This document shows positions 1 to 10,264 of a stretch of DNA of 64,000 bases, piece by piece. The position numbers and the translations under genes were made by a program. Numbering within the stretch: the stretch's first letter is position 1; each line of letters starts with the position of its first letter. Origin of the DNA: CAVQFD01 sp963724695 (lineage in GTDB: Bacteria > Acidobacteriota > Vicinamibacteria > Vicinamibacterales > CAVVIG01); NCBI GenBank assembly GCA_963724695.1, contig CAVRVW010000011.1:434001-498000 (forward strand). Reading direction: 5' to 3'. A model generated the notes under the pieces. The model saw only the letters and a list, made by a program, of their open reading frames with translations. It did no database searches and was not told the origin of the DNA.

Positions 1-99
1 CGGGACGGCCGTCGCACGCCGATCGGCGGATTATACGCGTCCCGGTCGTATACCATTGACGTTCTCGAACGCTGCGCTGGAGCGTGTGGGTCTGGAACA

Positions 100-486
100 A
101 TGGCGATTCGCGTCGTTCAACTGGGTAGTCCGAGGGCGCGCGGCGAAGGGCTGCGGCTGGGCACGGTACGACGCCCGCCGCGCGGGGTGCCCAGGAGCGA
201 GCACGCGTCACGCGACTTCTATGATGTCTGGCTGCCTGACCTTGCGCCGAGCGACGCGCTGCTCAAACACGGGCAGGGGGCGACCGGCGACCGCGCCTGG
301 AACACGTTCGTCAGAAAGTACCGGAGCGAGATGAAGCGGCCGGAGGCGGCCCGCCTCCTGCGCCTGCTGGCCGCGCTGTCGCAGGCAAGCGATTTCTCGG
401 TAGGATGCTACTGCGCGGACGAAACACGATGCCACCGCTCCGTGCTTCGGTCATTGCTCGTCGCACATGGCGCCCGTCTCGCCTGA
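100..486 (+). CDS. DUF488 family protein (YeaO-like)
   Basis: A 128-residue intact ORF. The opening (MAIRVVQLGSPRARGEGLRL), the central DFYDVWLPDLAPS segment and the closing FSVGCYCADETRCHRS are the conserved blocks of the DUF488 family, small cytosolic proteins of unproven biochemical role. The cysteine cluster near the C-terminus (CYC..ETRCHR) is the family hallmark. The ATG is preceded only by a weak purine-rich stretch. The gene stands alone, about 36 bp ahead of the exported hydrolase that follows on the same strand, so the two could be co-transcribed. Family identity is secure; function is not known. Confidence 0.85.
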   Translation: MAIRVVQLGSPRARGEGLRLGTVRRPPRGVPRSEHASRDFYDVWLPDLAPSDALLKHGQGATGDRAWNTFVRKYRSEMKRPEAARLLRLLAALSQASDFSVGCYCADETRCHRSVLRSLLVAHGARLA

Positions 487-522
487 GCCGGGCCTTTCGA
501 GGCTGAAATGGAGCGCGTCATC

Positions 523-1468
523 ATGCGTCACACGACTTCCTCCCGGGCTCGTGGTCTTGCTGCCTGCCTGCTGATTGCTGCGCCGGTGTTCGCCCAGCAG
601 GCGCCGCCCCAGGACCCGCTGGTCAAGGAGGGCGCCACCGTCAAGCTGGCCGAACACACCTACGCCATCCCCGACGGCAACGTCGGCCTCGTGCCGAACG
701 TCGGCATCGTCGTCGGCTCGCGCGCCACGCTGGTCATCGATCCCGGGCTCGGGCGGCGCAACGGCGAAGCGGTCCTGCGCGAGGTCGCGAAGGTCAGCCG
801 CAACACGGAGATCTACATCGCCTCCACGCACTTCCACGCGGAGCACACGACCGGCTACGTGGCGTTTCCTGCCAGCGCGAAGTACGTCAACTCCACCGTC
901 CAGGAGGCCGAGTTCGCGCAGGGCGGCGCGCAATTGATCAAGACGTTCTCGGGCCGGTCGCCGATGACGGCGGAGCTGCTCAAGGACGCCGTCGGCCGCA
1001 AGGCCGACATCACGTTCGACCGCGACTACACTGCTCGATCTCGGCGGCGTCCGCGTGCGCTTTCTCGTGGTCGGCCCGACTCACACGCGCGGCGACACGG
1101 GGTTCTTCGTGGAAGGCGACGGCGTCCTGTTCTCCGGCGACGTCGTGATGAACAACTCGTTCCTGGCGGCGAACCAGGCGTCGAGCATGAAGGCGTGGCT
1201 GGCGGCGTTCGACGCCTTCGAGGCGATGAAGCCGAGGACCATCGTACCCGCCGCACGGCGCCGTCGGTGCAGGGCTCGATCATCGCGGCGAACCGGGAGA
1301 TCATGCTGAACGTGCAGCGCGCGTGCGCGCGAGCTGAAGGCTCAGGGCCGTTCGGCCGACGAAACGGCTACCGCCGTGCAGGCAGAGATTGCGGCCACGC
1401 ACCCGCAGTGGCCCCGCGCCAACGGCCTCGCCTCAGCGGCCCGCGCCGCGTACGCGGAAGCACCATAA
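523..1468 (+). CDS. Exported metallo-beta-lactamase-fold hydrolase, frameshifted
   Basis: The N-terminus from ATG 523 is a Sec signal peptide (ends around APVFAQQ), so the enzyme acts outside the cytoplasm. I prefer 523 to the ATG at 508 because the signal peptide then starts with a normal basic n-region. The zinc motif is THFHAEH (HxHxEH form), followed in a second frame by GPTHTRGDTGFF and LFSGDVV, the later metal-ligand strands of the MBL fold. The frame changes near 1030, 1250 and 1320; joined, the protein is about 315 residues and ends at TAA 1466-1468. Substrate unknown. As drawn the sequence cannot make a full enzyme; consensus error is the likely cause. Confidence 0.8.
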
Positions 1469-1470
1469 CG

Positions 1471-1503
1471 AATTGCAAATCGTAAATTGTAAATCGTAAA
1501 TTT
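1471..1503. repeat. Family-B repeat, single arm (two 14-bp units)
   Basis: AT-rich stretch in GC-rich DNA made of two near-identical 14-bp units (AATTGCAAATCGTA, AATTGTAAATCGTA) plus a terminal AATTT. It fills the gap between the convergent hydrolase stop at 1468 and the VWA gene stop at 1507. The same unit recurs near 28.2, 29.8 and 42.2 kb. Confidence 0.85.
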
Positions 1504-1506
1504 CGA

Positions 1507-4236
1507 CTATCTCTTCTCGAGATACTCAATCCACTGCCTCACCAGCGCCTGCTGCAAGCCCTTCGTCTTGACGTACTGATCGGCGTAGGCGCGGGCACGC
1601 TTCTGATCCTCGGCGCGTGAGTACGCGGCGGCGTTCGACAGCCGCAGGTGGTACATCCATTCGACGGCGAGCGCGAGCGCTTCCGCGTCCTCAGGGTAGT
1701 GCTCGATGTGGCGGTCGAGTGTCCGGACCGCTTCCCGGCCCTGGCCGAACGTGGCGTACAGGAGCGCAAGCGGCTTCGCAAAGCGCGGGTCCGCCGGCCA
1801 TTTCTCCACGGCCTCCAGCAGGATGTTCCGCGCGTCGCCCAGGCTGTTGGTCCGCAGCAGCGCGTCGCCCAGCCACTGGTAGATCTCCGGAATATCCGAC
1901 CCCTCGATGAGCGAGGTCTGCCACGCGCCGGCTGCCTGCTGATCGTGTCCTGCGGCCGCAAACGTGGCGCCGAGGTATGCGAGCGCCGCCGTGCTGTCGG
2001 CGTCGACGTCGACGGCCTTCTTGAAGCTGCTCTCCGCGCTCGGAAACTCTCCGCGGCCGAGCGCCTGTACGCCGTCGTCGAACGACGGCTGGCGCGCAGC
2101 GACCACGCGATCGCGGAACAGCTTCAGCGTGGCCGGCGCGATGACGTCCTCGCGTCGGAACGGCCGGGCGAGGAGCCCTTCGCCCACGGGCAGATAGAGA
2201 TCGGTCGCGACCAGCGCGCCGCTCGAGAGGCCCTCGGCCGAGGTCATCAGGACGGGCGGGGGTGCAATCTCGAAGGTGCGCACCAAGGTCTCGTCCACGC
2301 CGCGGCCGGCGTTCGAGGTGACGATGGCGCGCAGGACGTACGAGCCGGGCGGCAGTTGTCGCACGGAGAGGACTTCCGAGAAGATCGCACGCTCGGGGCC
2401 GGCCGCCACTCCCGCGGCGTCAACCGAGAGCAGCGCTTCCGAGTCCGGCTGGGCCGCGATCTCGTAGCGCACCTGCACCTGCGCAGCGTCGGCGCCATAC
2501 GCCTCGACGTACCCGTGGAGGCTGCCGAAGCTGATGGTATGTCCCACGGTCGGACGCAGAAGGTCCTGGCCGTCGACCGGTCCACCGGCGACGAGATCGC
2601 TCAGTTCGGCCCCGTTGGCGTCGACGAGCCGGGCCTGCACGACGTGCTCGACCGAGCCCACGCGGTCGCCTTCGGCGACCGCAAACTTGATCGTGTACTC
2701 GCCCGGATCCAGGCTCGCCCCGCCCGAGTATTGAAGCGGCGAGGGCACGCCCGCCATGATCGGCGGCAGGCGGCCGTCGCCAAGCTGGGAGTCGACGACC
2801 TTGCCGTCCTTTTTGCTCGAAATGATGTATCCGAGCGAGACGACGCGCGAGTTGGCGTAGTTGGCGCCGACATCGGCGTGGATGAGCAGTTGCACCTTCG
2901 AGGCTTCCGGCCCGCGCAGCGAGAACGCGATGAGGCGCACCGGGAGGGCCGACAACTGGAGCGGCGAGGTCAGGGCGGCAATCATCGCCTCGCGCGGCGA
3001 GCGCGGCCTGGCGTCCTCGGGCCGGCTGATGACGTCTTTCCGCGATCGGACCGTCAGCCCGCGACGCGACACGGTCACGCGTAGCGGGTGCGGCTTTCCG
3101 TCCTTGTCGGCCGGCTCGGACTCGACGCCCAGCAGGTAGTAACCGGCCATCTCCTGCTCGATCCGGCCGAACACGGTGTCGAGGCCCACGTCGATGTGGT
3201 ACATCGAACCGCGCGCGGCCGAGGTCAGCACCTCGAGGCTCTCGGTCCGCAGGTGCCGATCCGCCATCGGCGTCGTGACGCCCCGGGAATTCGACACGTC
3301 GAAGATCTGCTCGTCGAGCTTGAGTGCGTACAGCGTCGTGCGGGACGCCTCGGCGAGCGCGCCCAGCTCGATGAGCGTTTGCGTCTCGTCTGCGAGGATG
3401 AACCCCTCGGTGACGAACACCACCGTCTTCGGATCGCGGAGCGATCGCAGCGCCAGAAGCAGGCTGCGAATGGAATTGAGCGTCTGCCTGGCCTCGGTCC
3501 GTCCGTCCTGCGCGGTCGTCATCGCGCTGCTCTCGACCTGGCTCATGCACATCTCGAGCGGGCCGTCGGGGGGCAGGCCGTAGCATTCGCGTGCCACCAC
3601 CTGCTGCAGCACCCGGCCGTCGCCACGGTCGATGTCCAGCGCTTCCGACAGCGAGACGTAGACGCTGAATCCTAACGTGGTGGTCTGGCGCCGCTGGCCG
3701 GCCATCCGGCTCACGGCCTGGCGCACGAGCTGGCGGTCGGACGTGAACTGCGTCGACGCGGTCCCGATGCCCGTGCTGACGGCGGCCACCCGATCGGAGG
3801 GCTGCAGCCGATCGAGGAAACGACCGACTGCCGCCTGGATCGAGGCGACGGCACCGAAGCGGATGTTCGCTTCGTCGATCACGATGAGCACGAGCCGGCC
3901 GCCCGAAGCGTTCTCGTTGGAACTGTAGCCCGGTGGCACGGTCACCGCCGGCGATGCGGCCGCGGCCGACGCTGCTGACAGCGGCACCCACTCGGCGCTG
4001 ACGACACGACGCACGCGGTTGTCAATCCGTACCGAGAAATCCGAGGCCGAGAGATCCGTGATGGCACGCCCGCGGTCGTCGACGACGGTGACGTCGAGCG
4101 GCGTGACCTCGACCGACGCCTGAAAACTGGGTGGGGGTTGCTGGGCCTGTTGGGCCTCGAGCCCTGCCGGGGGGAAGGCCAGTGCCAGGAGCGCGCCGAG
4201 CGCGACGTGTCGTGGTCGGATACGGAACCGAATCAT
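1507..4236 (-). CDS. VWFA-related acidobacterial protein with C-terminal TPR region
   Basis: An intact 909-residue exported protein. It has an N-terminal signal peptide ending near LEAQQ, then the short beta-sandwich segment typical of the VWFA-related acidobacterial family (VEVTPLDVTVVDDRGR), then a von Willebrand A-like domain (RLVLIVIDEANIRFG, residues about 115-320). The last 200 residues contain helical TPR-like pairs (AALAYLGATFAAAGHDQQA, WLGDALLRTNSLGDAR). The canonical MIDAS DxSxS is replaced by DEANI, so metal binding is doubtful. It starts 10 bp after the stop of the previous VWA gene, so the two are probably one transcript. Role inferred as periplasmic or surface protein-protein interaction; no partner is known. 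Confidence 0.85.
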   Translation of the reverse strand: MIRFRIRPRHVALGALLALAFPPAGLEAQQAQQPPPSFQASVEVTPLDVTVVDDRGRAITDLSASDFSVRIDNRVRRVVSAEWVPLSAASAAAASPAVTVPPGYSSNENASGGRLVLIVIDEANIRFGAVASIQAAVGRFLDRLQPSDRVAAVSTGIGTASTQFTSDRQLVRQAVSRMAGQRRQTTTLGFSVYVSLSEALDIDRGDGRVLQQVVARECYGLPPDGPLEMCMSQVESSAMTTAQDGRTEARQTLNSIRSLLLALRSLRDPKTVVFVTEGFILADETQTLIELGALAEASRTTLYALKLDEQIFDVSNSRGVTTPMADRHLRTESLEVLTSAARGSMYHIDVGLDTVFGRIEQEMAGYYLLGVESEPADKDGKPHPLRVTVSRRGLTVRSRKDVISRPEDARPRSPREAMIAALTSPLQLSALPVRLIAFSLRGPEASKVQLLIHADVGANYANSRVVSLGYIISSKKDGKVVDSQLGDGRLPPIMAGVPSPLQYSGGASLDPGEYTIKFAVAEGDRVGSVEHVVQARLVDANGAELSDLVAGGPVDGQDLLRPTVGHTISFGSLHGYVEAYGADAAQVQVRYEIAAQPDSEALLSVDAAGVAAGPERAIFSEVLSVRQLPPGSYVLRAIVTSNAGRGVDETLVRTFEIAPPPVLMTSAEGLSSGALVATDLYLPVGEGLLARPFRREDVIAPATLKLFRDRVVAARQPSFDDGVQALGRGEFPSAESSFKKAVDVDADSTAALAYLGATFAAAGHDQQAAGAWQTSLIEGSDIPEIYQWLGDALLRTNSLGDARNILLEAVEKWPADPRFAKPLALLYATFGQGREAVRTLDRHIEHYPEDAEALALAVEWMYHLRLSNAAAYSRAEDQKRARAYADQYVKTKGLQQALVRQWIEYLEKR

Positions 4237-4245
4237 CTGGGCGGC

Positions 4246-5395
4246 CTACTTCGACTGGACGGCACGATAGCCGGATCTGGCGCGCACGCCCTTCTGTCCT
4301 TGCAACCTCGACCCTGATCTGGCGCCAGGTGTCGTCCTTCTTGAAATTGGTCGGCTGATAGCCGAGCAGATACTGGTTCGAGAGCTCCTCGAGCAAGTCG
4401 CCGAACGCGTCCTGCAGGCGGTCGATGTTGTCGGTGGCGAAGACACGCCCGCCGGTGGGGATGGACAGGCGCTGCATGACCTTCCTCAGGTAGTCGTGCG
4501 TGATGCCGCGTCCCTGGGCGATGATGTACAGCGTCACGTCGCTTGCCTGAAGCCGACGCTCGACGTCTTCGAGCGTCACGTGGCTTCCCTGGTCTTCGCC
4601 GTCGCTGAACACCACCATCGCCCGGCGTCCGGCCTGGCGGCCGAGCATGTCGACACCCTGGATGATGGCGTCGTACAGCGCGGTCGCGCCCCACGTCGCG
4701 AGGCGGTCAACCGCGGCACTGCGCTCCGCCAGGTTCGTCGACTTCCGCGAGGCTGGAAAGACCACGTCGTTGAAGCCCACGATCGTGACCTCGTCGCGGG
4801 TCGGCACCGCGCCGAGGAAGTCCTTCACGGCCTTCCGGACCTTCGGCATGACCGGCGTCATGCTGCCGCTGACATCCACGGCCACGACCAGCTCCAGCGG
4901 AACGTCCTCGGACGCGAAGTTCGAGATCGTCTGCTGCCGCTCGTCCTCGAAGACGCGGAATGCGCTCCGCGGCAGCTTCGGCACGTACTGCCCCGACGAC
5001 TCGTCGGTCACCGTGACCGTGACCTGCACGGCATCGACGTCCACCGCGTCCGAGAACGTCAGCCCGTTCGTCCTCAGGACCCGGATGATGCGCTGGCCCG
5101 CGGTCGGCGTCACGACCATGCGCACCTGATGGGCGCGCACGTTCGAGCCCGCCTCCCATTGGCACTCGAACGGCGGCGCCACCACTTCGCACACCTGGCG
5201 GCCGTCCACGAAGAAGGTCACGCTCTTGGCGGCCTCCGGCGGATCGATCGCCGCGCGAAGCGGCGTGAGGCCGCTCAGATAGGCACCCGGTTCAGGAGCG
5301 GCGATGGACACCTCCGGCACCGCAGGCGCCGCTGGCGCCTGCGCGCTCGCGGGAGCGGCCACGAGAAGCCATGCGAGCAGCAGAGCCCATCTCAC
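4246..5395 (-). CDS. VWA domain protein, acidobacterial VWFA-related family
   Basis: Exported VWA protein of about 380 residues. I place the start at GTG 5395: it gives a signal peptide ending in APASAQAP and is preceded by a good ribosome site (GGAAGAAGG). The chain holds an Ig-like segment, the family block VQVTVTVTDESSGQYV and a complete MIDAS, DVSGSM, followed by SDGEDQGS, so this VWA domain should bind metal. Near 4290 the frame changes; the other frame supplies the expected tail (GVRARSGYRAVQSK) and a TAG at 4246-4248. The ORF is also open upstream into the preceding gene, but the start context and the GTGA overlap argue for a separate protein. The downstream VWA-TPR gene follows at 10 bp. 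Confidence 0.82.
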
Positions 5396-8285
5396 CGTGG
5401 ACCTTCTTCCGGTGTCGCGGGAGACGCTATCGATCGGCACGAGCGGGCCGTCCACGACGGCGGCTGCGGCCACGTAGTCTTCGATGCGCTCGACTGGCAC
5501 GCGGCGCGCGGCGGCCACAAGGGACGTCCAGTCCCCGGGGTCCGAGATCCACACCCCTTCGCTGAACTCGAGGGCACCGGACGCCAGCACGCTTCGCATG
5601 AGGGTCGCCGGCACACCAAGCTCGCCCATCACGCTCGCCACGTAGACGTTCAGATCGGGAAACACACCCGCCATCATCCCGAGCTGCGGCCGGCCGGCGA
5701 GCAGCCGCCACCAGCTTGGCTGTATCCATCGGGTGCACACGCACCCGAAGATCTGCAAACCTGACGCGCCCCAGGCGTCCAGGTCCACTCCGGGAGCGCC
5801 GCCACCGAGCAGCAGGAACTCACCCAGTGAAAACATGCGCTCGACGTCGTCCGCCGACCCGTGGGACAGCGTCCACGACAGCTCGCGGCGCCGGCGGCCG
5901 TCGAGATGTAGGAGGTTCGCGACCTCGTCGGCTGCTTCGCGGCGATCGAGAAGGGCCGTGGCCCGTCGCTGCCCGCGTGCAATCGCCTCCACCAGCAGCG
6001 TGCGATCGGCATCACGCAGGCGTGCCGGGTTCATCAGCGCGACGCCTGTGGCGATCGCGTGCCGCTCGTTCGACGGAAGGCTCGGCACCGCACCCTGCCG
6101 CTCGATGCCGATCCGCCGCAGACCGAGCGGAGAGAGGGCGACCTCGAGGCCGACCGCGGATCCGGCGACGTGCCAGGGGATACCCGGCAGAAAGTCCTGG
6201 CGGGGCATGGCCCACACCAGTCGCGTCCTGAAGGGACGGTCGCGCCGGCCCAGGCCAAAGTCGTGGCGCAGCGCGACGTTTCGCGTGAGAAGGGCGGTTC
6301 CTCCCGGATCCCCGAGCTCCAGTGCGTACGCGAACGACAAGAGGGCCTCGCCGAGGACGGCGTCAACCAGGGCCGCGAGAGGCGTCGCCACCCTGGCCGC
6401 GCGTCCCGCATCGCGCGAGCGCCGAGCGCGCGCGAGGTCGCTGAGGAGCTCCGCGATCACGTCGCCGGCCGCACGAGGGGCGACGACGCCTGGCGCCATC
6501 ACGTCGGGCGAGGGTCGCGGCAATTCCGCGGCGAAGTCGCTGGCCACGTGCTCGAGCGCGCGCTCTGTCGTCGCGATGTCGTCGGGTGTGCGCTGGCTCC
6601 TGAGCCGATCGAGGGCGTCAGAGAGCGACAACGCCAGATCGATTGGGTAGCTCCGCTGCCGTTCGCGCACCGCGCGAAGGCGGCGGCGCTCGGCCAGCGA
6701 CAAGTCGATCCGGTAGTCCTGCCCTTCCCACGGGAGCTTCGTGCCGCCGTCGGCGGGAGGCGGCCCGGCCAGGGCCGCGCCCAACTCGGCATCTTTCATC
6801 CACGCCGAAAGGGGCGCCTCGGAAGCGGCCGGCTCCCATCGCGGCAGTCGGGGCCACACCTGGCGCACGAGCCACGTGGCCACGGCGCCCTGGTACTGGC
6901 CCTGGTCGAGCGGGAGCGCCACAAGCGACATCGTCAGGGCTTCGGTCGAGGCCAGATCGATCGAACCGGCCGACCGCAGCCGGGCCAGCACCGCGAGCGC
7001 TCCCTGCATCTGGGCGAGGGTCCAGAATGCGCGGCTTCCGCCGAGATCGGCGATGCGGCCGCCCGTCCGCGTTGCCGCCGCATAGACGGCTGGTGCGGCG
7101 ATCCCCATCCGCTCGAGCGTCAACATCAACATGCGCTGGCTGCGGAACGCCCGGATGGCTTCGACGACGGTGGACCATGCTTCCGGCGGCGTCCTCTCGA
7201 AGAGGCGCTGGCCGAACGCGAACTGATCGAGCCGATCCCCCCGCCAGAACATGTCGCCGCCGGTGACCGTTTCGGCGAGCCACGCGGCGTCGATGCTCTC
7301 GAGCGCCATGGTTTCGCGTGACGTGGGCTCGTCGCCCTGTTCGCTGCCTTCGAGCGCGGCGGCCCACAGCTCGCGCGCGAACGGCGGCGCCGGTGCGCCG
7401 TCGGGCGACACACGCATGCGCAGCATGAGCATCCCGAGATCGTTCAGCGGCCGCGAGAACGGCAGCGCATCATGCCGCCACTCGGGATACGCGTCCAGCA
7501 AGGCATTCGCGAGCGCCTCGAAGCGCAGGCTTCGCGAGGTCTCGCTCTTGATCCAGAGCCCGAGCACGAAGCGCGCGCGCGGCTCGTCGAGAGCGGCAAT
7601 CGTGTCGTACAGATACGCCAGGCGCCCGTCGTGTTCGACAAACAGCGCGTGGATGAACAGTGCGGGGCTATCGACGGGCTGGCCGAGGACCGTGGCCCAC
7701 AGGTCGCCGGCCTGCGCGCCGCCAACGGGGACGATGCGGTTGCCGTGCACGCGCAGGCTGCCGCCAAAGGCGGCGAAGGTCGGCGCGGCGTCTTCGTACA
7801 GCTCCTGGAGCAGCAGACGGCTCCCGCGAAAGGTAGTCGAGCGTCTCGTCGTCGAGCGCCGAGAGACCGTAGGCCAGGAGCGCTGCCTTGCGATCGGCGG
7901 CAATCGTTGCCACGAGTGCGTCGGCGGGCACCGGCCGGCGAAACACCGCCCGGCTCCAGAGTTCGGCCGTCAGCGGCACCGGGACGGTCAACGCGGGCCG
8001 ACCGGTCGTGGTCGGCGGCTGTGGCCGGGCGGCCGCGCGCAGCTGTTCGTCGATCTCCGGATGCCTTCCGGCCGGCGGCGTGTAGACGAGGCGGGTGAGC
8101 TCGGACAGGAAGCGTGCACGATCCCGCTCGGGATCCAGGCCGAGCGTCCGCGCCAGAGTGAGGGTCGGCGCCGGCACCGCGACTTCCTCGTTCGGCGAGG
8201 GGAGTACAGCGGGAGTCTGGGCCGCGCTCAGCTGCAGCTGAAATGCCGCTACAATCGTCAAGCAGAGGACCGGCGCCCGCACCAT
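5392..8285 (-). CDS. Large exported protein of unknown function, frameshifted
   Basis: First gene of the leftward VWA operon; about 960 residues after joining. The N-terminus from ATG 8285 is a signal peptide (FQLQLSAAQ). The frame changes near 7830 and again shortly before the end. I recognise no catalytic domain. Visible features are LVATIAADRKAALLAYGLSA, many Trp- and Leu-rich helical segments, and no obvious membrane span after the signal. The TGA at 5392-5394 overlaps the GTG start of the VWA gene (GTGA), typical of translational coupling, although reaching that TGA requires the second frame change. The context suggests a periplasmic or surface partner of the two VWA proteins. Function unknown. 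Confidence 0.65.
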
Positions 8286-8345
8286 CCCTGGATCCTAGAG
8301 GAAGCCCGGTAAGGTTAACGTCTTAAAGGGCCGACCTTAACATAC

Positions 8346-10264
8346 ATGGCCTCGTCCAACTACACCGCAAAAGACATCACCGTTCTCGAAGGCCTGGAGC
8401 CGGTCCGGAAGCGGCCGGGCATGTATATCGGCGGCGTCGGCTCGGCCGGCCTGCACCACCTCGTCTGGGAGATGGTCGACAACGCCATCGACGAGGCGAT
8501 GAACGGCTACGCCTCGAACATCAAGGTCACGCTCCACGGCGACGGGTCGTCGATCACGGTCGAAGACGACGGGCGCGGCATTCCCGTCGACAAGCATCCG
8601 GCGACGAAGAAGAGCGCGATCGAGGTGATCTTCACCGTCCTCCACGCCGGCGGCAAGTTCGAGCACGGCAGCTACAAGACGGCCGGCGGCCTGCACGGCG
8701 TCGGCGCCAGCGTCGTCAACGCGCTGTCGAAGGAGCTCGTCGCGACGGTCACGCGCGACGGCGCGCAGTGGGAGATGCGGTTCAAGCAGGGGAAGCCCGT
8801 CGGGCCCGCTCAAGAAGCTCGGTCCCGCGCGCGGCACCGGGACGACGGTCTACTTCCATCCGGACGCCGCCATCTTCCCGAAGATCGAGTTCGATCCCGC
8901 CGTGATCCGCGAGCGGCTCGAGGTGGCGAGCTACCTGCACAAGGGCCTCAAGGTCGTCTTCGAGGACGAGACGACGAAGACGAAGCAGACCTTCGAGCAC
9001 GCCGAGGGCCTCGTCGACTACCTCAAGGCCATCGTGGCGGCCCGCGGCGCCAAGGCCGTGCACGACGCGCCGTTCACGCTGAACCAGGACGAAGGCCTCC
9101 GGCTCGACCTCGTCCTGCAGTGGACCGAGGCGACCGACGAGCACATCCGGTCGTACGTCAACGGCATCCCGACCGGATCGGGCGGCACGCACGAGAACGG
9201 CCTGCGCGCGGGCATCGGCAAGGCGGTGCGCAACTTCATCGACACGCACAACCTCTCGCCGAAGGGCGTGACGCTGACCGCCGAGGACATCCGCGAAGGG
9301 CTGACCGGCGTCCTGAGCGTGTTCATTCAGGAGCCGCAGTTCCAGGGGCAGACGAAGGATCGGCTGAACAACCCCGAGCTGCTCTCGGCGGTCGACGGCG
9401 TGGTGCGTCCGGCGCTCGAGCACTGGCTGAACCACAACATCAGCGTGGCCGAAGCGATCGTCGCGCCGCATCATCCTGGCGGCGCGCGCGCGCGAGGCGA
9501 GCCGCGCCGCGCAGGCCGAGGTCATCGCGCAAGAGCGCCACGTCGGGACGCCTGAACCTGCCCGGCAAGCTGAGCGACTGCACGAACTCCTCGAGCGAAG
9601 TCGAGCGAGCTCTTCGTCGTCGAGGGCGATTCGGCCGGCGGGTCGGCCAAGCAGGGACGCGACCGCGCGCGCCAGGCGATTCTGCCGCTCCGCGGCAAGG
9701 TGCTGAACACCGAGAGCGCGTCGCTCGCGAAGGTGCTCGAGAACAAGGAGCTGACCGACCTGGTCACCGCGCTCGGCTGCGGCCTCGGCAAGAACTTCGA
9801 GCTCTCGAGGCTGCGCTACGGGAAGGTCATCATCCTGGCCGACGCCGACTCCGACGGCAATCACATCGCGACGCTGCTGCTCACGTTCATCTACCGGCAC
9901 CTGCCGCAGCTCATCGCGGCCGGCCACGTGTTCCTCGCGCAGCCGCCGCTCTACCGCATCGACATCGGCAAGGACACGTTCTGGGCGCTCGACGATGCGC
10001 AGACGGACGCGATCCTGAAGCAGCAGCACAAGAACGGCGCGCGGCGCGCCCGAGATCACGCGGTTCAAGGGTCTCGGCGAGATGATGCCGAAGGTGCTGT
10101 GGGAGACGACGCTCAACCCGCGCACGCGGCGGCTGCTGCGCGTGGAGATCACCGATCAGATCGTGACCGACCGCGTGATCAACGAGCTGATGGGGAAGGA
10201 TGCGTCGGCGCGCTTCCGCTTCATCATGGAGCGCGCCGAGGAAGCCGAGGAGCTCGACGTCTGA
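8346..10264 (+). CDS. Type IIA DNA topoisomerase B subunit (ParE/GyrB), frameshifted
   Basis: ATPase subunit of a type II topoisomerase. Visible in order are the GHKL ATPase domain (EGLEPVRKRPGMYIGG, EMVDNAIDEAMNGYA, DDGRGIPVDKHP, GGLHGVGASVVNALS), the transducer domain, the TOPRIM motifs (VVEGDSAGGSAKQGRDRARQ, DADSDGNHI) and the C-terminal RFKGLGEMMP block. The joined length of about 639 residues and the lack of the long GyrB insertion after TOPRIM favour a short ParE-like or short GyrB form. The frame changes near 8806 (one extra C in a CCC run), at several points between 9470 and 9600, and near 10045. An essential-type gene this broken points to consensus errors. It diverges from the VWA operon across 60 bp. 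I give no symbol because GyrB and ParE cannot be separated safely here. Confidence 0.9.

Noticed and set aside
4022..7903. One 1293-residue fusion of the orphan and VWA proteins
   Set aside because: A signal peptide, a strong ribosome site and a GTGA overlap lie at the internal boundary, so two proteins are more likely.
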